This document shows positions 1 to 5,281 of a DNA stretch of 7,647 nt, one piece after another. Position 1 is the first letter of the stretch. Every line of letters starts with the position of its first letter. The notes beneath the pieces are model-generated. The model ran no database searches. It saw only the letters and a list, made by a program, of their open reading frames with translations, and was not told where the DNA came from. Source of the DNA: Candidatus Zambryskibacteria bacterium RIFCSPLOWO2_01_FULL_47_14 (GTDB lineage Bacteria; Patescibacteria; Paceibacteria; UBA9973; Zambryskibacteraceae). The DNA lies in NCBI GenBank assembly GCA_001824005.1, contig MHWG01000008.1, forward strand, positions 485 through 8,131, given 5' to 3'. A program made the position numbers and the translations under genes.

Positions 1-1
1 C

Positions 2-1309
2 TACGCCTTTCTGGCTTTTCATTTTAGAAAAGACACCACACACGAGTGGTACGCGCAGGGATTTGTTGATGCCAACAATGACGGCGAGTTTTCAGACGAG
101 GAGTGGGTCATTAAAAATGAACCTGCGCTTGTATTGAAAAATATTCCAAACCGCTTTTCGTTCACCCTTCCCGACTCTCTCAAAACCATAGACGCACCCG
201 AGACCGTATTGGTGACAATCGCCTTGTCTGATTCAGAAATAGAAACCGCAGACGTTCTTTCTAAAGTAAACGGACACCTAAACCTTCGTGCGACCCTGGA
301 AACGATTACGCTTGAAGAAGAGTTCGGGCTCAATGTGCCTGGCGCATCGCCAGAGCTGAAGCGTGGCGTGGGCTTGGTGCAGTATGCGTACGCGGAAGGT
401 GAAGCTAGTGGCGTAAACGGGACGAATCTTCCGGACCTCTCCGGTGGACCTATGGACTGCTTCGCCATCGCGACTGCCAACAACCTCATTAACATGGCAA
501 ACCAGCATGGTCGGAGAGACGACTTACCAGAAAACCCCCAAGAGCTCATCACCGCACTGAAAGAAGCGATGCAGTGGAACAACGGCATCTTGAACCGCAA
601 CTTCCTTACGGGGAAAGCACAAATAATTCAGGATATTGGATTTCCTATTGAAACCGAAGAAATTCTGCGTCCTACTATATCGCAACTAAGGCAAGCACTA
701 AGTAATGGCGATGGCGTAGAAATTTCAACGACGATGCTGAATTCTAGAAGCAATCGAGCAGACACCGGGCATGTGTTCACTGGTATTTCCGCTACGAACC
801 AAGGTGTTTCAGTCAAGGACCCCGCAACGCCGAACGGCACCGATACACTCGGCCTCTTTATGACATCAGGCAGGACGCCGTACACCGGTATTAGTTACCC
901 GATGTGGGACGGAATCGTCGTGGTGGACGCTATCTATATTCAGCGCTGGAGAGAACCAGCAGGAGAAGAAAAATCTTCAATCGCGCCTCCTGAAGAAAAA
1001 ACCGAGACGAAAGTCGGCGGTGAACCTATCGAAATGATAAAACCCACCGTTGAAGCGACCTTCGCTCATGTAAAACCCGGCGAGTATAGCGAAGTGTACG
1101 CAGTCGTGACTGGACTTACCCCTGGCACACAGACGACTGCGCGTATGTTCGCCGAGTGGTCGCCAAACGGCGCCCCGCAGGTGGTTGATGCAGACAAAAA
1201 TGGTGTAGCACACTTCACGTGGCGCATTACCGTTCCTGGAAAATACAACATCAACGTCACTACAACTGACGGTGGCTACACAGGTGGGGCAACAGTGGTG
1301 GTGGAGTAA
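2..1309 (+). CDS. C39-like cysteine peptidase domain protein with EF-hand-like loop and C-terminal Ig-like domain (5' partial)
   Basis: The frame is open from base 2 to the TAA at 1307-1309, giving 435 residues; the true start lies before the window. A TTG at 134 could act as a start, but the reading frame continues upstream with protein-like sequence, so I treat the gene as truncated by the window. Residues 23-34 (DANNDGEFSDEE) fit a 12-residue EF-hand-type calcium loop. A papain-fold domain follows: Cys153 in GGPMDCFAIATANNL, His257 in TGHVFTGIS and Asp273 in VKDPATPNG, in the order and spacing of a C39-like Cys-His-Asp triad. A Glu/Lys/Pro-rich linker (about 316-346) leads to a beta-rich domain (about 347-435, with VTGLTPGTQTTARMFAEW and PGKYNINVTTTDGG) that resembles an Ig-like or FN3-like fold. 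Together these suggest an exported or surface protein that cleaves peptides or anchors others. No substrate can be named. An inactive or structural C39-like domain is possible. No clear terminator follows. Confidence 0.8.
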   Translation, partial: YAFLAFHFRKDTTHEWYAQGFVDANNDGEFSDEEWVIKNEPALVLKNIPNRFSFTLPDSLKTIDAPETVLVTIALSDSEIETADVLSKVNGHLNLRATLETITLEEEFGLNVPGASPELKRGVGLVQYAYAEGEASGVNGTNLPDLSGGPMDCFAIATANNLINMANQHGRRDDLPENPQELITALKEAMQWNNGILNRNFLTGKAQIIQDIGFPIETEEILRPTISQLRQALSNGDGVEISTTMLNSRSNRADTGHVFTGISATNQGVSVKDPATPNGTDTLGLFMTSGRTPYTGISYPMWDGIVVVDAIYIQRWREPAGEEKSSIAPPEEKTETKVGGEPIEMIKPTVEATFAHVKPGEYSEVYAVVTGLTPGTQTTARMFAEWSPNGAPQVVDADKNGVAHFTWRITVPGKYNINVTTTDGGYTGGATVVVE

Positions 1310-1383
1310 TCACTAAAATATTCTGGCGGGGCTGGGCGAGCGAACACTCTCAACTTCAAAATTTGAGTTCGTATCTAGTTTCT

Positions 1384-1458
1384 TGGCTCCGGAGGTAGGA
1401 CTCGAACCTACAACACTCTCCTTAACAGGGAGACGCTCTACCATTGAGCTACTCCGGA
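1384..1458 (-). tRNA. tRNA-Asn (anticodon GUU), CCA encoded
   Basis: The reverse strand folds as a full cloverleaf of 75 nt including CCA. The acceptor stem is TCCGGAG/CTCCGGA, the D stem GCTC/GAGC around AATGGTA, the anticodon stem TCTCC/GGAGA around loop CTGTTAA, the variable region GTGTT, and the T stem GTAGG/CCTAC around TTCGAGT. The discriminator is G and the 3' CCA is encoded in the DNA (1386-1384). The anticodon is GUU, which reads Asn codons. Positions U33-G34-U35 make it a standard substrate of the tRNA-guanine transglycosylase encoded at 3967-5214. All three stem pairs are perfect. It converges with the peptidase gene to its left. Confidence 0.97.
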
Positions 1459-1477
1459 ATATCGAAATAACTCTAGC

Positions 1478-1505
1478 ATTTTATCAGAAAATTAAGAAAA
1501 AACAA
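1478..1505 (-). promoter_or_regulatory. Probable promoter of the tRNA-Asn gene
   Basis: On the minus strand, TTGTTT (1505-1500) and TAAAAT (1483-1478) are 16 nt apart, and TG-A before the -10 box gives an extended -10. The expected start, near 1471, leaves a leader of about 13 nt before the tRNA 5' end at 1458. A terminator lies just upstream at 1532-1558, so the tRNA needs its own promoter. The region is very AT-rich, so a chance match is possible. Confidence 0.5.
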
Positions 1506-1531
1506 TTTTAGATTAGTTTTCGACTGTCATG

Positions 1532-1558
1532 CAAAACAAAACCCGCCCTTGCGGGCGG
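1532..1558 (-). terminator. Intrinsic terminator, minus strand
   Basis: Read on the minus strand, CCGCCC and GGGCGG pair (6 bp, all G-C) around a GCAA (GNRA) tetraloop and are followed at once by GTTTTGTTTT. There is no T-run on the plus-strand side, so it works leftwards only. No protein gene ends here on the minus strand. It would end a short RNA begun at the leftward promoter at 1617-1645, or block read-through into the tRNA. Confidence 0.75.
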
Positions 1559-1610
1559 ATCCTGCGGCACTTATGTTGTGACAAAAATGTAATGATTGCC
1601 ACACACTCAC
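1532..1610 (-). ncRNA. Candidate small RNA (about 79 nt) divergent from rnpB
   Basis: This is inferred from its borders: a good leftward promoter (TTGCAA, 17 nt, TATACT) predicts a start near 1610, and an intrinsic terminator ends near 1532. The interval has no ribosome binding site. A GTG falls at the predicted first base (1610), but the frame it opens stays open through the terminator and stops only beyond the T-tract, so coding is unlikely. I do not recognise the RNA as 6S, SRP, tmRNA or a riboswitch. It could be a small regulatory RNA or merely an aborted divergent transcript. Confidence 0.33.
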
Positions 1611-1616
1611 GGAGCG

Positions 1617-1645
1617 AGTATAGCATATTTGAGAAAAAATTGCAA
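1617..1645 (-). promoter_or_regulatory. Leftward sigma70-like promoter sharing its -35 box with rnpB
   Basis: On the minus strand the -35 is TTGCAA (1645-1640), followed by 17 nt and TATACT (1622-1617), one mismatch from TATAAT, with TG-C before it (extended -10). Since TTGCAA is its own reverse complement, the same six bases serve as the -35 of the rnpB promoter on the other strand. The predicted start is near 1610. The only thing downstream before a terminator is a short non-coding stretch. Confidence 0.5.
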
Positions 1646-1666
1646 ATCTGAGCCAAATATGCTATA
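1619..1666. repeat. 13-bp perfect inverted repeat over the rnpB promoter
   Basis: TATAGCATATTTG (1619-1631) and CAAATATGCTATA (1654-1666) are exact reverse complements separated by 22 nt. The centre (between 1642 and 1643) is also the centre of the palindromic TTGCAA -35 hexamer. Each arm carries most of a -10 box. This may be simply a symmetric divergent promoter, or also a binding site for a dimeric regulator. Confidence 0.8.
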
Positions 1667-1668
1667 TT
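1640..1668 (+). promoter_or_regulatory. Promoter of rnpB
   Basis: TTGCAA (1640-1645), a 17-nt spacer and TATATT (1663-1668), with TG-C in front of the -10 (extended -10). The expected start, about 7 nt downstream, is near 1675, which is where the 5' strand of RNase P helix P1 begins. The agreement between promoter geometry and RNA 5' end supports both calls. Confidence 0.75.
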
Positions 1669-1674
1669 ATCCAG

Positions 1675-2000
1675 GCAGGCATCAGATAATCGCTCCGACT
1701 TTGCGTCGGAGAGGAAAGTCCGAACACACAGTCCCGCCTTGGCGGGATTAAACGTAGCGGGTAACGCCCGCCCGGTGCAAGCCGCGAGGTGCGAACAGAG
1801 ACGAGTCCCTCACCTCTAGAGGTGAGGGGGTGAAACGGCTAAATCCTTACGCGTGTGCAAGATCGTGTCCCTCACCAATTTAAAAAATTGGTGAGGGAAG
1901 AATCGCTTGAGCCCGCGAGTAATCGTGGGCCTAGATAAATGATTATCACCCAGCACATAAGTTATGTGCTGGGAACAGAATTCGGCTTATAGGTGCCTGC
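1675..2000 (+). ncRNA. rnpB: RNase P RNA (M1 RNA), compact bacterial type
   Basis: This is the catalytic RNA that, with RnpA protein, removes 5' leaders from pre-tRNAs. Diagnostic conserved blocks are GAGGAAAGTCCGAA (about 1711-1724, 5' strand of P4), AGCGGGTAACGCCCG, GGTGCAAGCCGCGAGG, CTTGAGCCCGCGAG, GGGCCTAGATAAATGA and ACAGAATTCGGCTTATAGG (3' strand of P4). Helix P1 pairs GCAGGCATC (1675-1683) with GGTGCCTGC (1992-2000), which sets both ends and gives about 326 nt, short for the type. Three hairpins are near-perfect with tiny loops: 1807-1828, 1869-1897 (13-bp stem, AAA loop) and 1949-1973 (P18 position, no GNRA loop). The hairpin at 1869-1897 takes the place of the usual P15-P17 region, and I see no unpaired GGU motif there. 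A promoter lies directly upstream and a terminator directly downstream. The identity is secure; the helix names are my assignment by eye. Confidence 0.95.
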
Positions 2001-2014
2001 AAAAAAAATGAGAG

Positions 2015-2045
2015 CTCCCCGCCCAAAGCGGGGAGTTTTCTTTTT
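2015..2045 (+). terminator. rnpB terminator, probably bidirectional
   Basis: CTCCCCGC (2015-2022) pairs with GCGGGGAG (2028-2035) around CCAAA, an 8-bp G-C-rich stem followed by TTTTCTTTTT. It begins 14 nt after the 3' end of RNase P RNA. On the minus strand the same stem is followed after six bases by eight T residues (2008-2001), so it could also end the DUF192 transcript, whose stop codon (2046-2044) touches the T-tract. Confidence 0.9.
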
Positions 2046-2523
2046 AATACACCAACTCCGCCCTATCCCCTATTTGCAAGTTGTTCTCATCCGAAAATCC
2101 GGCAAGAACCTCCAGGACATATCTTGCATTTTCCTCCGGCATAAATATTTCGGGATAGGATTCGGGCTTCGCGTCTTTTTTTATGTAAACTACCCGCAAA
2201 TCGCGAGCAAGCCCCGCCTCGTTTCCCTCGGACGGGGTAAACCAAACTATATCTATCGGGAAATTCATGTCCTTCATCCAAAATCCGTATTTGCCCGGCG
2301 CGTCAAATACAAAAAGCATTCCCTCTTTCTCCCCGAGGCTTGCTCTTCCGGAAAGCCCTTGCGTTCTCGCTTCCGGAGTTAAAGCAATCTCCACATTGAT
2401 TTGAACGCCATTAATTACAAAATTTGGAACCTTTGTAACATCACTGGGCTTGCCGTATATAAAAATTAAACCGAAAAAAATAATCAGAAAGATAAAACTC
2501 GAAACTACTTTTAGGGTTTTCAC
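2044..2523 (-). CDS. DUF192 family protein, membrane-anchored
   Basis: The 159-residue protein starts at GTG (2523-2521), the only possible start before an in-frame TAA a few codons upstream; no strong ribosome binding site is visible. Residues 7-23 form one hydrophobic segment after a short basic end, so a signal anchor or signal peptide with the rest outside the membrane. The remainder fits DUF192 (COG1430): TPEARTQGLSGR (49-60), GMLFVF (69-73 region), FWMKDMNFPIDIVW (81-94), YVLEVLAGF (135-143) and IGDR near the end. These are the family's hallmark segments, and the length is usual. The molecular function of the family is not established. It lies 8 nt after the decarboxylase stop on the same strand, so the two are probably co-transcribed and perhaps translationally coupled; that gives no clear functional link. 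It ends at the convergent rnpB terminator. Confidence 0.88.
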   Translation of the reverse strand: MKTLKVVSSFIFLIIFFGLIFIYGKPSDVTKVPNFVINGVQINVEIALTPEARTQGLSGRASLGEKEGMLFVFDAPGKYGFWMKDMNFPIDIVWFTPSEGNEAGLARDLRVVYIKKDAKPESYPEIFMPEENARYVLEVLAGFSDENNLQIGDRAELVY

Positions 2524-2531
2524 TTGCGCGG

Positions 2532-3938
2532 TTAGTTATGATTGCCGTTATTCCAGCCGAAGAGCCTACCGATCGCTTCGGCGCTCTCCCGCTTGCGAGC
2601 AATCTTGATGGTGCCGTCTTGGGCGATGAGCTTGGCCGGCGAGGAAAGTAGGCAGTGGTGCGAGGCCAGGGCGTCTTGATAGGCCCCGGAATCAAAAACG
2701 GCAAAATACTGCTCCTCGCCTTCACGCAACTTGGGAAGCAGAACATAGTTGCCGCCCGTGTATTTATCATCCGAATCACAGGAAGAACCGGCCAGCCAGA
2801 CGCTTTTAAGCGCCTTGGTATTCGCGTTGTTGACCGGCACAATGTGCCACTTCTGATGGATCGCCCAAGTGTCCAAAAGGTCGTTCATAAAGCTCCCGTC
2901 GATCACGTACCAGCTCTTGGCGCTCCCTTTTGGGATCGGCTTCTCCGCGATGACCGAGAAAATGCTGACTTGCGCCGGGGCAACGATGTAGCGCCCCCAT
3001 TCCACTACCAGGTTTGGGTGTCGCGCCTCGGCCCCGTCGCACATCTTCTTTATGAGCTTCACAATTCGCTCGGACATTTTCTTGGCGTTATAAAACGGTT
3101 TTTTTTCATAAGGCACGCCGAAGCCGCCGCCGATGTCCAAGGTGTCCAGATTCGGCTGATTTTTTATAAGCTTAATATACAAACTGGTCGCTTCCTCGAT
3201 GGACTTCAAGACGCTTCCGGCGGAAGTGATCTGCGAACCGATGTGGTAATGAAGGAGCTTCAGGTTTTTCATTCTCGGCAGGTCGAGAATTTCCTTAGCG
3301 GTGAATCCGAAGCGGTCAATTTTCTTGTCCCAGTGAGTATCGGCCTTGGTATCGAGATTGACGCGAATACCGACTTCGCCTTTATACTTCCCGAGTTTTT
3401 TCAGCTCGTGTTCGTCTTCAATGATCGGAATGATCGATAAATTTTTGAGTCGCAGTTCCTCGATGAGTTCGAGGTAGGCGTCCGTCTTCGGTCCGTTGCA
3501 GAGCACACGGAGCTTCGAGTGGAATCGCTCCCCCTCCCAGAGCTTTTTCACCAACCAGAGTTCATTGACCGAGCCAACCTCCATGTGCGCGCCTTCGGAA
3601 ATAAGTGGCATGATAAATTCCTTGTTCTGGTTCACTTTCATCGGATAGTGATAATAAAATTTTCCCCGGTAGCCCGCGATCTTCATATGGGCGCGGAAAT
3701 AATCCTGCAGGTCCTCCAGCCGCTCCTCGAGGATAAAAGGAAAGACTATCTCGACCGGTGAGCCGTATTTCTTGACGATGTCGTTTAAGTTATAGATGTA
3801 ATTTCCTTCGCGGACGGAAAGTTCGCCATCTTTAGTGATGTCGAAATACTGCGTATTGAATTCATCCACGCCGAGCTTCCAAAACTTTTTCCAATTTTTC
3901 CCTAATTTTTTGGTTCGCTTCTTCCGTTTCTTTACCAT
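2532..3938 (-). CDS. speA: PLP-dependent arginine decarboxylase-like protein (fold III, SpeA-type)
   Basis: The 468-residue protein belongs to the alanine-racemase-fold decarboxylases. Visible landmarks are Lys101 in YPMKVNQ (Schiff-base lysine), RFGF (209-212), HYHIGSQ (230-236), the phosphate-binding DIGGGFG (268-274), EWGR (313-316, usually E-x-GR), CDSDD (387-391, catalytic Cys of the partner subunit) and GAYQ (418-421). YPMKVNQ, CNGPK, CDSD and GAYQ match biosynthetic arginine decarboxylase better than DAP decarboxylase as I recall them. The expected reaction is L-arginine to agmatine and CO2 in the cytoplasm, towards putrescine and polyamines. It is much shorter than E. coli SpeA (about 658 residues), with little room for the inserted helical bundle or C-terminal extension. 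Residues 3-21 are extremely basic. It has its own promoter inside the end of tgt and no Shine-Dalgarno sequence. Substrate could differ (lysine, ornithine or carboxynorspermidine); the family is certain, the substrate less so. Confidence 0.8.
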   Translation of the reverse strand: MVKKRKKRTKKLGKNWKKFWKLGVDEFNTQYFDITKDGELSVREGNYIYNLNDIVKKYGSPVEIVFPFILEERLEDLQDYFRAHMKIAGYRGKFYYHYPMKVNQNKEFIMPLISEGAHMEVGSVNELWLVKKLWEGERFHSKLRVLCNGPKTDAYLELIEELRLKNLSIIPIIEDEHELKKLGKYKGEVGIRVNLDTKADTHWDKKIDRFGFTAKEILDLPRMKNLKLLHYHIGSQITSAGSVLKSIEEATSLYIKLIKNQPNLDTLDIGGGFGVPYEKKPFYNAKKMSERIVKLIKKMCDGAEARHPNLVVEWGRYIVAPAQVSIFSVIAEKPIPKGSAKSWYVIDGSFMNDLLDTWAIHQKWHIVPVNNANTKALKSVWLAGSSCDSDDKYTGGNYVLLPKLREGEEQYFAVFDSGAYQDALASHHCLLSSPAKLIAQDGTIKIARKRESAEAIGRLFGWNNGNHN

Positions 3939-3951
3939 TTAAGTAAAAATA

Positions 3952-3980
3952 AGTATACTCTTGCGTTTATTTATTGTAAA
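3952..3980 (-). promoter_or_regulatory. Promoter of the decarboxylase-DUF192 pair, embedded in the 3' end of tgt
   Basis: On the minus strand TTTACA (3980-3975), 17 nt and TATACT (3957-3952) form a near-consensus sigma70-type promoter. The -35 box lies in the last codons of tgt. The predicted start near 3945 leaves only about 6-7 nt before the ATG at 3938, and the bases there (ACTTAA) hold no Shine-Dalgarno sequence, so the mRNA would be nearly leaderless. Confidence 0.65.
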
Positions 3981-5214
3981 GACTCAAAAACTCATCTTTG
4001 AGCTCCAAAAACCTTGCCTCGAGTATCGACTGACGGATCTTTTTCACTAGGTTTACGATGAAATAGAGATTGTGAATTGTCGCTAGAGTTCCTGCCAACA
4101 TCTCCTTCCCCTTAAACAAATGATTTAAATATCCTTTTGTAAAATTTCTACAAGTATGGCAGCCGCAATCAGAATCAATACTTAAAAAATCCCTCGCAAA
4201 TTTTGCGTTCATAATATTTATTTTCCCTCTCTTCGTGTAAAGCGTGCCATTCCGACCGTTGCGCGTCGGCGCCACGCAATCAAAAAGGTCCACCCCGTTT
4301 TCTACACCCATGAAAAGATCCTCCGGCTCGCCGATGCCGAGGAGATGCCGCGGCTTCTCCTCCGGCAAGATCTCGTTTACCCACCGGACCGCGCTCGACA
4401 TATCTTCTTTCGCAAAAGACCCACCAATCCCAAATCCGTCAAAGCCCATGCTCGAAATCACTTTTGCGCTTTTCTTTCTCAAATTCTCATCCCGCCCGCC
4501 CTGAACAATTCCAAACAAGGCAACTTTATTTTCTTTATTTAATTTTTGATGTTCTTCCAGACTTCTCTCTGCCCATCGGTGCGTCCGCTCGAGTGCTTCT
4601 TCTTGATAGCGCAGATCCTCCGCCGGGGAAGTGCATTCATCAAAAGCGAAAATAATATCGGCGCCCAAGTTGTGCTGGATCTGGATTGATTTCTCCGGCG
4701 TGATGTAGTGCAACGATCCGTCCAGGTGCGATTTGAAAGAAACGCCATCCGCGCCGATTTTGGCAAGCCCGGGGGCATCCGAATCGTCAAAGCGTTCAGG
4801 AATCAAAAGCGAAGGCTCAGTAATTTGGGTTACTTTCGAAATGCCTTTGCCGTAAGCCACGCCCAAGGAAAAAACTTGGAATCCACCGGAATCCGTTATG
4901 GTCGGTCCCCACTCCGCTTCCGCTTCGCGGGGCAAGCCGTGCCAGCCCATAAACTTCGCAAGTCCGCCCGCGTCCCGCACCACCTCATCCCCCGGTTGAA
5001 GATACAGGTGATAAGTATTGCCCAAAACAATCTCCGCGCCAAGATCGCGCACCATCTCCGGCGTCAGCGCCTTGACCGTCGCTTTAGTCGCAACCGGCAC
5101 AAATGCGGGGGTATGAATTTCTCCGTGAGCGGTGGTAATTATCCCAGCTCTCCCCAATATTTTATCGGCTCCGCCTTTGGATTTCCCTAGTTTTTTTATA
5201 ATTTGGAATTGCAT
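3967..5214 (-). CDS. tgt: Queuine/preQ1 tRNA-guanine transglycosylase
   Basis: Tgt exchanges G34 of GUN-anticodon tRNAs (Asn, Asp, His, Tyr) for a 7-deazaguanine base in the queuosine pathway, in the cytoplasm. The 415 residues cover the whole TIM-barrel enzyme: Asp108 in DSGGFQVFSL (substrate site), Asp192 in FDECT (base recognition), GIVQGG (235-240), GIGGS (262-266), the nucleophile Asp312 in LFDCVAPTRNGRNG, and a zinc site of Cys350, Cys352, Cys355 and His381 with the family's exact C-x-C-x2-C-x25-H spacing. It is about 40 residues longer than E. coli Tgt; two insertions explain this, about 10 residues at 93-103 (LPREAEAEW) and about 30 at 121-153 between FSLG and the GVSF segment. The ATG at 5214 follows a purine-rich tract. 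It sits 67 nt downstream of the Cys-rich gene and 28 nt upstream of the decarboxylase, all on one strand. tRNA-Asn(GUU), a substrate, is encoded in this window. All catalytic and zinc residues are present. Confidence 0.97.
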   Translation of the reverse strand: MQFQIIKKLGKSKGGADKILGRAGIITTAHGEIHTPAFVPVATKATVKALTPEMVRDLGAEIVLGNTYHLYLQPGDEVVRDAGGLAKFMGWHGLPREAEAEWGPTITDSGGFQVFSLGVAYGKGISKVTQITEPSLLIPERFDDSDAPGLAKIGADGVSFKSHLDGSLHYITPEKSIQIQHNLGADIIFAFDECTSPAEDLRYQEEALERTHRWAERSLEEHQKLNKENKVALFGIVQGGRDENLRKKSAKVISSMGFDGFGIGGSFAKEDMSSAVRWVNEILPEEKPRHLLGIGEPEDLFMGVENGVDLFDCVAPTRNGRNGTLYTKRGKINIMNAKFARDFLSIDSDCGCHTCRNFTKGYLNHLFKGKEMLAGTLATIHNLYFIVNLVKKIRQSILEARFLELKDEFLSLYNK

Positions 5215-5220
5215 TTTTAA

Positions 5221-5235
5221 CCCCCTTCCTCCCCC
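5221..5235 (-). promoter_or_regulatory. Ribosome binding region of tgt
   Basis: On the minus strand this is an unbroken purine tract, GGGGGAGGAAGGGGG, ending 6 nt before the tgt ATG. It holds GGAGG as well as GAAGGGGG, so the exact pairing register with 16S rRNA is unclear. The upstream CTTCCCC (about 5243-5249) can pair with the 5' half of the tract (7 bp with one G-U, loop ATGACAA), which could partly hide it. This contrasts with the decarboxylase and DUF192 starts, which lack a visible site. Confidence 0.55.
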
Positions 5236-5249
5236 TTGTCATGGGGAAG

Positions 5250-5281
5250 CTAGAACCTAACAGCTAAAACCTAGAACCTAA
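5250..5281. repeat. Short direct repeat CTAGAACCTAA between tgt and the Cys-rich gene
   Basis: CTAGAACCTAA occurs exactly at 5250-5260 and again at 5271-5281, start to start 21 nt, with a degenerate copy (AGCTAAAACCTA) between them. The whole stretch is built from variants of AACCTA. It fills nearly half of the 67-nt gap upstream of tgt. There is no hairpin with a T-run, so it is not a terminator. It looks like slippage-expanded intergenic sequence; no function can be assigned. Confidence 0.7.

Noticed and set aside
19..600. Minus-strand open frame of 193 codons
   Set aside because: It is antisense to the peptidase gene, whose catalytic Cys segment lies in this span.
1341..1371. Bulged hairpin (CGAA-CTCAA / TTGAG-TTCG) after the peptidase gene
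   Set aside because: The stem is AT-rich with a 4-nt bulge and no real T-run follows, so it is too weak to call a terminator in either direction.
1528..1610. 27-codon frame from GTG at the predicted leftward start
   Set aside because: It has no ribosome binding site and its stop lies beyond the terminator T-tract, so the predicted RNA would not contain the stop.
1617..1668. The inverted repeat as a rho-independent terminator or mobile-element end
   Set aside because: The arms are AT-rich, 22 nt apart and coincide with -10 boxes; no T-run follows and no transposase or target duplication is present.
1993..2382. Plus-strand open frame of 129 codons after rnpB
   Set aside because: It begins inside the RNase P RNA, crosses the terminator and is antisense to the DUF192 gene.
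2655..3440. Long plus-strand open frame of 261 codons
   Set aside because: It lies wholly opposite the decarboxylase gene, which has all its catalytic motifs; the plus-strand translation shows no recognisable domain.
4708..5190. Plus-strand open frame of 160 codons
   Set aside because: It is antisense to the conserved active-site half of tgt and shows no family motif.
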